NCBI RefSeq assembly: GCF_001507855.1
Contig: NZ_LGEN01000022.1
Location: 1-57,386, forward strand
Reading direction: 5' to 3'
DNA: 57,386 nucleotides
From: Halomonas sp. 54_146
Lineage (GTDB): Bacteria; Pseudomonadota; Gammaproteobacteria; Pseudomonadales; Halomonadaceae
Part shown: positions 9,800 to 19,433 of the stretch, piece after piece
How positions within the stretch are numbered: the first letter of the stretch is position 1
Layout of the letters: each line of letters starts with the position of its first letter
Made by a program: the position numbers and the translations under genes
Notes under the pieces: generated by a model
Database searches by the model: none
Told to the model about the DNA's origin: nothing
What the model saw: only the letters and a program-made list of their open reading frames with translations

Positions 9800-10687
9800 A
9801 TGGCAGCTGCAAAAGAGATACGCACCCAGATCGGGAGCATCAAAAATACGCAGAAAATCACCAGTGCCATGGAAATGGTCGCTGCGTCGAAAATGCGTAA
9901 AGCACAAGATCTGATGAGAGCTGGTCAGCCTTACGCCAGGCAGATCCGCAATGTGGTAGGCCACATCGCTGACGCAAACCCCGAGTATAAGCACGACTAT
10001 ATGGTCGAGCGTAGCGAGGTTAAGCGCGTTGGCTACATTGTGGTCTCAACCGATCGTGGTCTGTGCGGTGGCTTGAACCACAACCTTTTCAAAGCCTTGA
10101 TCAAAGAGGCCGCGAGTTGGAAAAAGCAGGGCGCAGAGCTTGATTTTTGCGCGCTTGGCGCTAAAGCCAGCAGCTTTTTCCGTAACTACGGCGGCAATTT
10201 GGTGGCGGCGAAGAGCGGTTTAGGCGAAGCCCCGACCGTTGCGGGGTTGATCGGCAGTATTAAGGTCATGCTCGAAGCATACGATGAAGGACGTCTTGAC
10301 CGGCTATACGTGGTGCACAACGAGTTTGTGAACACCATGACGCAAAAGCCAGTCGTTCGTCAGCTTCTTCCGCTGTCACCTGATATGGGTGCAGACGCTG
10401 AGCAAAACGACGAAAATGCCCGTCCCGGAAGCTGGGACTACCTGTATGAACCGGATGCCAAGGCGTTGCTTGATAGCCTGTTGGTTCGTTTCATCGAATC
10501 ACAGGTGTATCAGGCGGTAGTGGAAAACGGTGCCTGCGAACAAGCGGCCCGAATGATCGCTATGAAAAGTGCCACTGACAACGCAGGCGGCCTGATCGAC
10601 GATCTGGAGATGGTCTACAACAAGGCCCGTCAGGCCGCCATCACCCAGGAAATTTCTGAGATTGTCGGCGGTGCTGCTGCCGTATAA
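9800..10687 (+). CDS. atpG: F-type ATP synthase subunit gamma
   Basis: Gamma is the 295-residue central rotor shaft. The N-terminal helix [20 protein letters not shown] and the C-terminal helix [20 protein letters not shown] form the coiled coil that turns inside the alpha/beta ring. [15 protein letters not shown] is the conserved Rossmann-like segment. It is preceded by a stem-loop and followed by a 75-bp gap before atpD. Confidence 0.96.
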   Translation: MAAAKEIRTQIGSIKNTQKITSAMEMVAASKMRKAQDLMRAGQPYARQIRNVVGHIADANPEYKHDYMVERSEVKRVGYIVVSTDRGLCGGLNHNLFKALIKEAASWKKQGAELDFCALGAKASSFFRNYGGNLVAAKSGLGEAPTVAGLIGSIKVMLEAYDEGRLDRLYVVHNEFVNTMTQKPVVRQLLPLSPDMGADAEQNDENARPGSWDYLYEPDAKALLDSLLVRFIESQVYQAVVENGACEQAARMIAMKSATDNAGGLIDDLEMVYNKARQAAITQEISEIVGGAAAV

Positions 10688-10750
10688 CGCCCAGGGAGCC
10701 TGATCTTTCAAGACGGCTTCCGGCAGACAGGTTTCATTTGCAGGTTTTAG

Positions 10751-12142
<1,392 letters not shown>

Positions 12143-12166
12143 TCCCGTCTACTAGGGGGATTCGCT

Positions 12167-12595
12167 ATGGCGAATAGCTTTACTTGCAATATCGTCAGCG
12201 CTGAAGCATCGATCTTCTCAGGCACCGTTGAGCAGGTGATTGCTTCCGGGATGATGGGTGACTTGGGTATTTTACCCGGTCACGCCCCGTTGCTGACCGA
12301 GCTTCAGCCGGGCCCGATCCGCGTGATCCACGATGATGGCAAGGAAGAGAACTTCTTTGTCTCGGGTGGCTTCATGGAAGTCCAACCGGATGTCGTGACG
12401 ATTCTGGCCGACGCTGCTTCGCGTGCCAGTGACCTCAATGAGGCCGCTGCCGAAGAAGCACGACAGCAAGCGCTGAAAGCCTTTAACGATAAGTCAGCTG
12501 AGCTCGATTATACCCGTGCTGCCGCTGAACTTGCCGAAGCCGTTGCACAGCTGCGTACCATTCAGCAGCTGCGCAAAAAGGCGGGTAAAGGCTAA
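12167..12595 (+). CDS. atpC: F-type ATP synthase subunit epsilon
   Basis: Epsilon is the 142-residue rotor subunit that regulates ATP hydrolysis. It has an N-terminal beta-sandwich (FTCNIVSAEASIFSGTVEQV; MGDLGILPGHAPLLTEL) and a C-terminal two-helix region rich in Ala and Glu. It is the last gene of the operon and is followed by a strong terminator. Confidence 0.96.
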   Translation: MANSFTCNIVSAEASIFSGTVEQVIASGMMGDLGILPGHAPLLTELQPGPIRVIHDDGKEENFFVSGGFMEVQPDVVTILADAASRASDLNEAAAEEARQQALKAFNDKSAELDYTRAAAELAEAVAQLRTIQQLRKKAGKG

Positions 12596-12619
12596 CACCC
12601 GCGCACTTGGCGTGTGAAT

Positions 12620-12666
12620 AACGCCTCTTAAACCTGCTAATTAGGGTTTAAGGGGCGTTTTTTTTG
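12620..12666 (+). terminator. Terminator of the atp operon
   Basis: A long stem, AACGCCTCTTAAACC (12620-12634) against GGGTTTAAGGGGCGTT (12644-12659), precedes an eight-T run. This is a canonical Rho-independent terminator. Confidence 0.9.
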
Positions 12667-12671
12667 TCTGT

Positions 12672-12757
12672 CAGTATGAGTAAGCAGTGGCATGAGTAAG
12701 TAGTGGTGTGAGTAAGTAGCGGTATGAGTCAGCATTGGTACGAATAAGCACCGGTAT
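12672..12757 (+). repeat. Degenerate 16-bp tandem repeat upstream of mgtE
   Basis: Units at 12685-12700 (CAGTGGCATGAGTAAG), 12701-12716 (TAGTGGTGTGAGTAAG), 12717-12732 (TAGCGGTATGAGTCAG) and 12733-12748 (CATTGGTACGAATAAG) are flanked by partial copies at 12672 and 12749. The array fills the space between the atp terminator and the mgtE leader. Confidence 0.8.
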
Positions 12758-12812
12758 GGTTGGATGTAATCGGCGGTACGATGTTTTTCAGCGTGAACAG
12801 GAGCGCAGCGCC

Positions 12813-14189
12813 ATGGCACTGAATAAAGAAAGCCTGCAAGAGTTAAAAGCCGAACTGCTCACTGAGCTTGCCAGTGATGTGCCTAGTAAAACGGTGCTCG
12901 CCCTGCGTTTAGCCGAAACCCGCTCAGCGGATATCGGTGAAGTGCTCGAAGAGATGATCGAAGACGACGAAGCGCTGCCCGCTGCACTCGTGTTGCTAGG
13001 TATTCTGTCTGCCGAGCGTGCCGCCAACGTGCTGGGCTATTTACCAGGAGAAAGCCAGCTTGAAGTCGTCGGAGAGCTTGAAGATACCCAGGTACTCAAA
13101 CTGCTGGAAGAAATGGGCTCGGATGAGCGCGCCGATCTGTTTAATTTATTGGATGAAGACCGACGCGAAGCGCTACTGCGCCGTATGGCACACCAAGAAC
13201 GTGAAGATTTAAAGCGGCTTGCCAGCTACGAAGAGGGCACCGCGGGCGCCATCATGACCTCTGACTATGTGGCCATTGCCAGTGGCATGACGGTGTCGCA
13301 AGCGATGATGCGCGTGCGCCAAACCGCGCCCGATGCGGAAACGGTGTATCAACTCTATGTACTGGATAGCGACGGGCAACTTATCGGCACCATGTCGCTG
13401 CGCCAGTTGATGGTGGCGCGCCCCGGCGCTTTGGTTGATGACATCATGATTAAAGATGTCATTAGCACGCGGGTAGATAAAGAGCAGGAAGACGTGGCGC
13501 GTATCGTCGCCCGTTATGACTTGCTGGCCCTGCCGGTGATTGACGCCGATGGTCGGATGGTGGGGATTGTCACCCACGATGACGCCATGGACGTGGCCGA
13601 ATCCGAGGCCACCGAGGATTTCCACAAAGGGATGTCGATCGGTCAACTGGAAGATGGCGTTAGCCGTGTGCCGCTGTGGAGCCTCTACCGCAAGCGGGTG
13701 TTTTGGCTGGTGCTGCTGGTTTTTGCCAACCTGTTTTCGGGTGCCGGGATTGCCTATTTTGAAGAGACGATTGCCGCCCAAGTCGCGCTGGTGTTCTTTT
13801 TACCGCTGTTGATCGGTAGTGGTGGTAACGCCGGTGCTCAGGCCGCCACGCTGATGGTGCGCGGTATGGCGACCGGCGATGTAGGGGTTAAGGATTGGGG
13901 GAAACTGCTTGGTCGCGAACTGCTCGTAGCGGGATCGCTAGGCATTACCATGGCGATTGCGGTAACGCCGATTGGGATTATGCGCGGTGGCGAGGCGTTG
14001 GCCATGGTGGTGGCCTTTAGCATGGTCACCATTGTGCTGTTTGGCAGCCTGCTGGGGATGTGTCTTCCGTTTGTACTCGAACGCTTTAAGGTCGACCCTG
14101 CAACGGCGTCAGCGCCGCTGGTGACCACGCTTATCGACGCCTCTGGGGTGGTGATCTATTTCAGTATTGCCACCTTGCTGCTGTCTTAA
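12813..14189 (+). CDS. mgtE: Magnesium transporter MgtE
   Basis: MgtE is a Mg2+-gated inner-membrane channel. The 458-residue protein has the N-terminal acidic superhelical domain (about 1-130), two CBS domains (about 135-255; GTAGAIMTSDYVAI, LLALPVIDADGRMVGIVTHD) and a C-terminal pore domain with five hydrophobic helices. LPLLIGSGGNAGAQAATLMV matches the conserved GGNxGxQ region. An in-frame ATG at 12735 exists, but AGGAG at 12799-12803 and the family N-terminus favour ATG 12813. It is monocistronic between the atp terminator and a convergent gene. Confidence 0.93.
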   Translation: MALNKESLQELKAELLTELASDVPSKTVLALRLAETRSADIGEVLEEMIEDDEALPAALVLLGILSAERAANVLGYLPGESQLEVVGELEDTQVLKLLEEMGSDERADLFNLLDEDRREALLRRMAHQEREDLKRLASYEEGTAGAIMTSDYVAIASGMTVSQAMMRVRQTAPDAETVYQLYVLDSDGQLIGTMSLRQLMVARPGALVDDIMIKDVISTRVDKEQEDVARIVARYDLLALPVIDADGRMVGIVTHDDAMDVAESEATEDFHKGMSIGQLEDGVSRVPLWSLYRKRVFWLVLLVFANLFSGAGIAYFEETIAAQVALVFFLPLLIGSGGNAGAQAATLMVRGMATGDVGVKDWGKLLGRELLVAGSLGITMAIAVTPIGIMRGGEALAMVVAFSMVTIVLFGSLLGMCLPFVLERFKVDPATASAPLVTTLIDASGVVIYFSIATLLLS

Positions 14190-14211
14190 CGTGAGTGACA
14201 GAACTAGAGGG

Positions 14212-15405
14212 TTAACGCATTGAGCTGCTGGCAGCGCGGGTAATAAACAGCACTTCAACGTGGCCAAGCCATTCGATATCGCTAGCCAACGCTTTTAGCT
14301 GGCTGGCGAGGCACTGGGGCGGCTGATTCACCGCATCGTCAATAATTAGCGATACGGATACCTTGTCGTCTAGGTAGTGCAATTGCAGCTCGTTCAGCGT
14401 GCGCCACACCGGGTGCTTGTACCAGCGTGCATCAAGCGCGGCTTCCACCTCAGGGCGCAGTGGCAACCCAGGTAGGCGGCTGGGGTCGCCTGCGCCGGCG
14501 TCATCTTCTGGGTCAATGTGAAAAATAACATCGGTCAGCGAGGGGAATTCATGGCGCAGGCGGCGGCTGACTTCATTGCCGATCTCGTGGGCTTCCGAGA
14601 CGGTAATCTTAGGGCCAACCACCACGTGCAAATCGACCATGACCCACCCCGCCGATTGGCGCGTGCGTAGGTCGTGCACGCTGTCTACGCCGGGTACGCT
14701 GCTGGCGACGCCGTGCATCTTCTCTTGTACACCCACTGGGAGTGCGGTATCGACCAGTTCACGGGCTGATTCCCACAGCAAATCCCAACCTACCTTGCCA
14801 ACCAATAAACCGACAATGATTGCGGCGACGGCATCAAGCCAGCCCAAACCAAACTGGGCCCCCACTAAGGCCACCAGCACCACGGCGGTAGACAAGGCGT
14901 CACTGCGCGAATGCCACGCATTGGCTTCGAGTAATTTAGACTTTACCCGCTTGGCGACACGCATGGTGTAGCGGAAAATCCACTCTTTGCTCAACAGCGC
15001 GATGACCGTAATGATAATGGCCACCAGCCCCGGCGCGTTTACGTCGGCACCGCTAAACAGGCGATCCAAGCTCGACCAGGCAATCGCGCCCGCGACAAAA
15101 ATCAACACGCTTCCCAGCAGCAGGGTGGTCAGCGTTTCGATGCGCCCATGGCCATAATGGTGGTCTTTATCAGGTTCTTGGCGGCCATAATGAATGGCAG
15201 CCAGTACAAAACCATCGGTGACTAAATCAGACAACGAGTGAATGCCGTCGGCAACCAATGCCGCGGAACCAACCATAAAACCGATAGTGACTTTGACGAT
15301 GCTCAGTAGGGCATCCAGCCACGCACCGATGTAGGTGACGCGCTTGGCATCTTGGCTAAGCTGCGCTTGGTTGCGAACCACTGGCGTTTCGATGGTCTGA
15401 TTCAT
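14212..15405 (-). CDS. Cation diffusion facilitator (CDF) metal exporter
   Basis: This inner-membrane antiporter probably exports Fe2+, Zn2+ or a similar divalent metal. The protein of about 397 residues has six predicted helices in the N-terminal 210 residues with paired metal-site motifs: ALVADGIHSLSD in TM2 and HSRSDALST in TM5. A cytoplasmic dimerisation domain follows (VHDLRTRQSAGWVMVDLHV). It has about 100 extra C-terminal residues beyond a minimal FieF. ATG 15405 is chosen; an ATG at 15429 would add eight residues. It converges with mgtE. Confidence 0.88.
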   Translation of the reverse strand: MNQTIETPVVRNQAQLSQDAKRVTYIGAWLDALLSIVKVTIGFMVGSAALVADGIHSLSDLVTDGFVLAAIHYGRQEPDKDHHYGHGRIETLTTLLLGSVLIFVAGAIAWSSLDRLFSGADVNAPGLVAIIITVIALLSKEWIFRYTMRVAKRVKSKLLEANAWHSRSDALSTAVVLVALVGAQFGLGWLDAVAAIIVGLLVGKVGWDLLWESARELVDTALPVGVQEKMHGVASSVPGVDSVHDLRTRQSAGWVMVDLHVVVGPKITVSEAHEIGNEVSRRLRHEFPSLTDVIFHIDPEDDAGAGDPSRLPGLPLRPEVEAALDARWYKHPVWRTLNELQLHYLDDKVSVSLIIDDAVNQPPQCLASQLKALASDIEWLGHVEVLFITRAASSSMR

Positions 15406-15482
15406 GGGTACCTGCAAGGACGCACGCATTCAACGGACACCTATTGTAGCGCACTCCTGCTGTGGCTCTATAGTTTCCACTG

Positions 15483-15508
15483 GCCCCGCGCTGGAAACGG
15501 GGCTTTTT
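15483..15508 (+). terminator. Terminator-like hairpin upstream of uppP
   Basis: GCCCCG (15483-15488) pairs with CGGGGC (15498-15503), followed directly by TTTTT. No + strand gene is seen just upstream. It may therefore act as a leader attenuator of uppP or block read-through from a small unseen transcript. Confidence 0.5.
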
Positions 15509-15609
15509 ATGTGGGCGTTTGTTAACCAAAGCAGTGGCGGACAACGAATTAACGGATGTGTATCCTTACCCGCCATTGCACGTCATTACATCGTTGCTAT
15601 ACGCAGGCT

Positions 15610-15665
15610 TTTTTTACGCACCGAACTGTTTTTACACACAGAACTGTTTCTTATACACGGGATCG
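15610..15665 (+). repeat. 18-19-bp tandem repeat upstream of uppP
   Basis: Three degenerate units, 15610-15628 (T-run then ACGCACCGAACTG), 15629-15646 (T-run then ACACACAGAACTG) and 15647-15665 (TTTCTTATACACGGGATCG), run to 3 bp before the uppP ATG. It is the same type of start-proximal repeat seen at atpI and glmS but with an unrelated unit. Confidence 0.7.
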
Positions 15666-15668
15666 TTT

Positions 15669-16469
15669 ATGGATTGGCTCCAGGTAGTAGTGTTGGCGGT
15701 TGTACAGGGAATTTCAGAATTTTTACCCGTTTCAAGCTCTGCTCACCTGATTTTGGTGCCTGTGCTGACACAATGGCAGGATCAAGGCTTAGCCTTTGAT
15801 GTGGCGCTGCATTTGGGCAGCCTTTCTGCCGTGGTTATCTATTTCCGACAGGAAATCTGGCAGATGCTGACCAGCAGCGTAGGCGCGCTTTGCGGAAAAG
15901 GTGTCAACGACGATGCGCGACTCGCCTTTTGGGTGATAGTCGCGACCTTTCCCGTGGGTATGATTGGCCTACTACTGCACGATGTAATTTCTCACTTTAT
16001 GCGTTCTACGCTGATTATCGGCTTCAGTTTAATTGGTTTCGGTCTATTGTTGGGGTATGCCGATTGGCGCAAACGGGGCGAGCGCAGCGAATACCAACTG
16101 CGCTTAAAGGATGTATTGATTATTGGGGGAGCCCAGGCGCTGGCGTTGATTCCAGGAACGTCGCGCTCGGGTATTACCATGACAGCGGCGCTGATGGTGG
16201 GAATGAGCCGGGAAGGAGCCTCGCGCTTCTCCTTTTTATTGTCGATTCCAGTGATCGTGTTGGCAGGTGGCTTAGAAGCCGTGGGGCTAGTTAACGCGCC
16301 ACAAGGGATTGATTGGACAGCAATGTTGGTAGGAACATTGCTATCAGGTATTAGCGCTTATTTGTGTATTCACTATTTCTTAGTCGTGATTAAAAAATTA
16401 GGCATGCAGCCCTTTGTTATTTACCGCGTGCTGTTCGGTGCTTGGCTGCTATGGTTCTTTTATTTTTAA
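15669..16469 (+). CDS. uppP: Undecaprenyl-diphosphatase UppP (BacA)
   Basis: UppP dephosphorylates undecaprenyl diphosphate so the lipid carrier can be reused for peptidoglycan synthesis. The 266-residue membrane protein has the family motif QGISEFLPVSSSAHLILV near residues 14-31 and the second site PGTSRSGITMTAAL near 157-170. Numerous hydrophobic helices are present. The frame is open upstream to 15519, but ATG 15669 gives the family N-terminus MDWLQVVVLAVVQG. Confidence 0.94.
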   Translation: MDWLQVVVLAVVQGISEFLPVSSSAHLILVPVLTQWQDQGLAFDVALHLGSLSAVVIYFRQEIWQMLTSSVGALCGKGVNDDARLAFWVIVATFPVGMIGLLLHDVISHFMRSTLIIGFSLIGFGLLLGYADWRKRGERSEYQLRLKDVLIIGGAQALALIPGTSRSGITMTAALMVGMSREGASRFSFLLSIPVIVLAGGLEAVGLVNAPQGIDWTAMLVGTLLSGISAYLCIHYFLVVIKKLGMQPFVIYRVLFGAWLLWFFYF

Positions 16470-16514
16470 GCGCTTTATTTTTCGGCCTCATATCTAAGCT
16501 AAGGCAAAGCCGCT

Positions 16515-17663
16515 ATGAAAAAGTCTGATGGGCAAGATTCTGGTAGAGAACAGGGTGTAGGGCGCACGTTTAGATGGGGTGGCGTGTTGTTGTTGGCGGT
16601 GCTGGTCATGGCGGGCTGCTCAGAAAATGATCGCCCGTTGGAACCACCGGTACGCTTTGAGGGCAATATTTTCGGCACCTTTTATCAGGTCACGATTATG
16701 GACCCACTCACCCAGGGGCAGTCCCGTGAGCTAGAAGAGGGTTTCTTGGCCGAGCTTGAAAGCGTTGACCAGGCGATGTCTACCTACCGCGATGACGCCG
16801 AACTGATGGCTTTTAACGAAGCGCCTTTAGAAGAGTGGCAGCCGTTATCCAATGAACTCATTGAGGTGTTGGCCATCAGCCAGTCGGTAGCAGACATCAG
16901 CCACGGAGCCTTTGATATTACCGTGGGTGATCTGGTCAATTTATGGAGTTTTGGCCCCGGCGCACGGCCTGAAGAAGTACCTTCTGATGAGGCGCTGACC
17001 AAACAGCTTACCCAGGTAGGTTTTGATGCGCTAGAAATCGATAGCCAACAGATGCAGGCTCGGCGTACCCGCGATGTGTTTGTGGATCTTTCCGGCGTGG
17101 CGAAAGGCCATGCCACCGATCGTGTGGCGGCGTATTTGGATCAGCAAGGTATAGAGCACTATTTAGTCAATTTAGGCGGTGACCTGATTGCCCGCGGCCA
17201 GCGCCATAAAGAAGAGCAAACACCGTGGCGCATTGGCATCGAGGTACCCGAGGATGGCCAGCAGCGTGCTCAGCATGTTATTCCGTTGGCGGGCACGGCA
17301 TTGGCAAGTATGTCGGTGGCCACCTCCGGTGACTACCGCAACTATTTTGAAGTAGATGGCCAGCGGTTCTCTCATACCATTGACCCGCGCACTGGGCGAC
17401 CCGTTACCCATCAGCTGGCTTCAGTGTCTGTGTTCCACCCCTCTAACGCCTGGGCAGATGCCTGGGCAACCGCGCTACTGGTGCTGGGCGAAGAAGAGGC
17501 CATGCAGGTAGCGCGTGAAAACAGCCTTAAGGTATTAATGCTCGTTCGCAAGGATGACGGATGGCGGAGTATCGCCAGTCCCGAATTTGTGAATGTTTTT
17601 GGCGAGACACTGGTTAATGAGCTGGGCATTGAGCCCTTATCATCCCTGCCAACCCATCCGTAA
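16515..17663 (+). CDS. apbE: FAD:protein FMN transferase ApbE (lipoprotein)
   Basis: ApbE transfers FMN from FAD to a threonine in target proteins such as NqrB and NqrC of the Na+-pumping NADH:quinone reductase. The 382-residue protein has a lipoprotein signal with lipobox VMAGC at residues 31-35. The flavinyl-transferase core follows (GTFYQVTIMDP; MSTYRDDAELMAFN; ISHGAFDITVGDLVNLW; VDLSGVAKGHATDR; LVNLGGDLIARG; VATSGDYRNYF; HTIDPRTGRPV). It precedes glmU by 12 bp and may be cotranscribed with it. No nqr genes are in the window. Confidence 0.93.
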   Translation: MKKSDGQDSGREQGVGRTFRWGGVLLLAVLVMAGCSENDRPLEPPVRFEGNIFGTFYQVTIMDPLTQGQSRELEEGFLAELESVDQAMSTYRDDAELMAFNEAPLEEWQPLSNELIEVLAISQSVADISHGAFDITVGDLVNLWSFGPGARPEEVPSDEALTKQLTQVGFDALEIDSQQMQARRTRDVFVDLSGVAKGHATDRVAAYLDQQGIEHYLVNLGGDLIARGQRHKEEQTPWRIGIEVPEDGQQRAQHVIPLAGTALASMSVATSGDYRNYFEVDGQRFSHTIDPRTGRPVTHQLASVSVFHPSNAWADAWATALLVLGEEEAMQVARENSLKVLMLVRKDDGWRSIASPEFVNVFGETLVNELGIEPLSSLPTHP

Positions 17664-17675
17664 CAGGTGAATAAC

Positions 17676-19046
17676 ATGCAAGAGTTGGATATTGTCATTC
17701 TCGCAGCGGGCAAAGGCACGCGCATGCGCTCTCAAACCCCTAAAGTACTGCACACGTTGGCAGGTAAGCCCATGGTGCATCATGTGCTGGATACCGCCTT
17801 CGCGCTGCAGCCAGACCGTACCCACGTGGTGATAGGGCACGGCGCTGAACAGCTGCGTGAAGCGCTGGCAGAGCATCCCGTGCAGTTCGCCGTTCAAGCC
17901 GAGCAGAAAGGCACCGGGCATGCGGTGGCTCAAGCGCTTGAGCAGTTGGGGAATGGCAAGGTATTAATCCTGTATGGCGATGTACCGCTGTTACAGCGTG
18001 AATCGTTGAGCGAGCTTTTGGCCCATGTGGATGAGCAGCAGATGGGGCTATTAACAGTGACGCTTGATGACCCTGCGGGCTATGGCCGGATTGTGCGCAA
18101 CAGCGCCGGTGAAGCCGTGGCGATTGTTGAGCAAAAAGATGCCAGCAGCGCTCAGCTTGCCATTACCGAATGCAACACCGGCATTATGGCCATGACCAGC
18201 GCCCAGCTTAAACGTTGGCTGCCGCAGCTTTCTTCAGACAATGCCCAAGGTGAATACTACCTGACCGATGTGATTGCCATGGCCGCAGCGGAAGGCATTA
18301 AAGTATGCACAGCCCAACCGGCCACCGCCGTTGAAGTGGAAGGTGTGAACAACCGAGCGCAAATGGCTCGTTTGGAGCGTGCTTATCAACAGCATCTCGC
18401 CAATAAGCTGATGGAGCAGGGGGTCGCCCTTGCTGACCCTGCGCGGCTGGATGTACGGGGGCGCTTAACCTGCGACCACGATGTGTTTATCGATGTGGGC
18501 TGCGTGTTTGAAGGTGAGGTGGAGTTAGGCGAAGGCGTGCGTATTGGCCCCTATTGCGTGATTAAAAACAGCACTATTGGTGCAGAAAGCGTGGTAGATA
18601 CCCACAGCGTTATAGAAAACACCGTGGCGGCAGGCTTAAATCAGATAGGTCCTTTTGCGCGCTTGCGCCCCGGTACGCGGTTGGCGGTAAAAGCCAAAGT
18701 GGGCAATTTTGTTGAAACCAAAAATGCTGATGTCGGTGAAGGCAGTAAAATTAATCACTTAAGCTATGTGGGCGATGCGCGTTTAGGGCGTGACGTAAAC
18801 GTAGGAGCAGGTACTATTACCTGTAATTATGATGGCGCGAACAAACACCACACTGAAATTGGTGATAACGCCTTTATTGGCTCTAACACCGCCCTGGTGG
18901 CCCCCGTTACGGTAGGAAAAGGCGCCACGGTAGGGGCAGGCTCAACCATTGCGAAGGACATCGCCGATTATGCCTTGGCGGTAACGCGCAGCCGCCAGTT
19001 AGAAAAAATTGACTGGCTGCGCCCCAGTAAAATTAGCAAGCCATAG
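17676..19046 (+). CDS. glmU: Bifunctional UDP-N-acetylglucosamine pyrophosphorylase / glucosamine-1-phosphate acetyltransferase GlmU
   Basis: GlmU acetylates glucosamine-1-phosphate and then uridylylates it to UDP-GlcNAc. The N-terminal uridylyltransferase domain begins with LAAGKGTRMRSQTPKVLH. The C-terminal half is a left-handed beta-helix of hexapeptide repeats with RLRPGTRLAVKAKVGNFVET and NYDGANKHHT. AGGTG before ATG 17676 favours this start over GTG 17667. The length of 456 residues equals E. coli. It forms the aminosugar pair with glmS, separated by a repeat-rich gap. Confidence 0.97.
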   Translation: MQELDIVILAAGKGTRMRSQTPKVLHTLAGKPMVHHVLDTAFALQPDRTHVVIGHGAEQLREALAEHPVQFAVQAEQKGTGHAVAQALEQLGNGKVLILYGDVPLLQRESLSELLAHVDEQQMGLLTVTLDDPAGYGRIVRNSAGEAVAIVEQKDASSAQLAITECNTGIMAMTSAQLKRWLPQLSSDNAQGEYYLTDVIAMAAAEGIKVCTAQPATAVEVEGVNNRAQMARLERAYQQHLANKLMEQGVALADPARLDVRGRLTCDHDVFIDVGCVFEGEVELGEGVRIGPYCVIKNSTIGAESVVDTHSVIENTVAAGLNQIGPFARLRPGTRLAVKAKVGNFVETKNADVGEGSKINHLSYVGDARLGRDVNVGAGTITCNYDGANKHHTEIGDNAFIGSNTALVAPVTVGKGATVGAGSTIAKDIADYALAVTRSRQLEKIDWLRPSKISKP

Positions 19047-19147
19047 TTTTTACAAAACATGGTTTTATTACAAGACATAGCTTTAAAAGTCGTTTTAGAA
19101 CGATTTTGAGAACAGTTTTTAGAATAGTTTTAGAACGGTTATGAAAA

Positions 19148-19250
19148 GCTGTTTTTTAAGCGGTCGTTAAAACCGTTATTTAATACAGCTATTTAATACG
19201 TCTCTTTAAAACAGGTTTTTAAAACAGATATTTAAAACCGGCGTTAAAAG
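19148..19250 (+). repeat. 13-bp tandem array in the glmU-glmS gap
   Basis: Eight consecutive units of 13 bp (the last 12) begin at 19148, 19161, 19174, 19187, 19200, 19213, 19226 and 19239. They share a 3' core TTTAAAAC or TTTAATAC behind a variable 5-bp head. A more degenerate extension (GTTTTAGAAC-type words) reaches back to about 19047. No gene is supported between 19047 and 19433. The array is AT-rich and lies in the non-coding leader of glmS. Confidence 0.85.
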
Positions 19251-19387
19251 TATTTCCAAAATGGTGTTAAGAATCATTAAAAAGCCGTATTCATATTTCC
19301 ATGTTGCCGATTTACCGTCGTGCGGGTCGGCGGTCGTCGTTTTTACGAAGAATACGGATGACTAGCGCGAGTAAGCAGCGCTAGTTA

Positions 19388-19426
19388 AATAGTCCTAGTG
19401 AATAGCCCTAATGAATAGCTCAGGAG
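19388..19426 (+). repeat. 13-bp triplicate containing the glmS ribosome binding site
   Basis: Three units, AATAGTCCTAGTG (19388-19400), AATAGCCCTAATG (19401-19413) and AATAGCTCAGGAG (19414-19426), run up to 7 bp before the glmS ATG. The third unit supplies the CAGGAG ribosome binding site. Confidence 0.8.
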
Positions 19427-19433
19427 AGTCATT

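Noticed and set aside
19148..19250. CRISPR array
   Set aside because: The unit is only 13 bp with no 20-40 bp spacers and no cas genes nearby; it is a tandem repeat.
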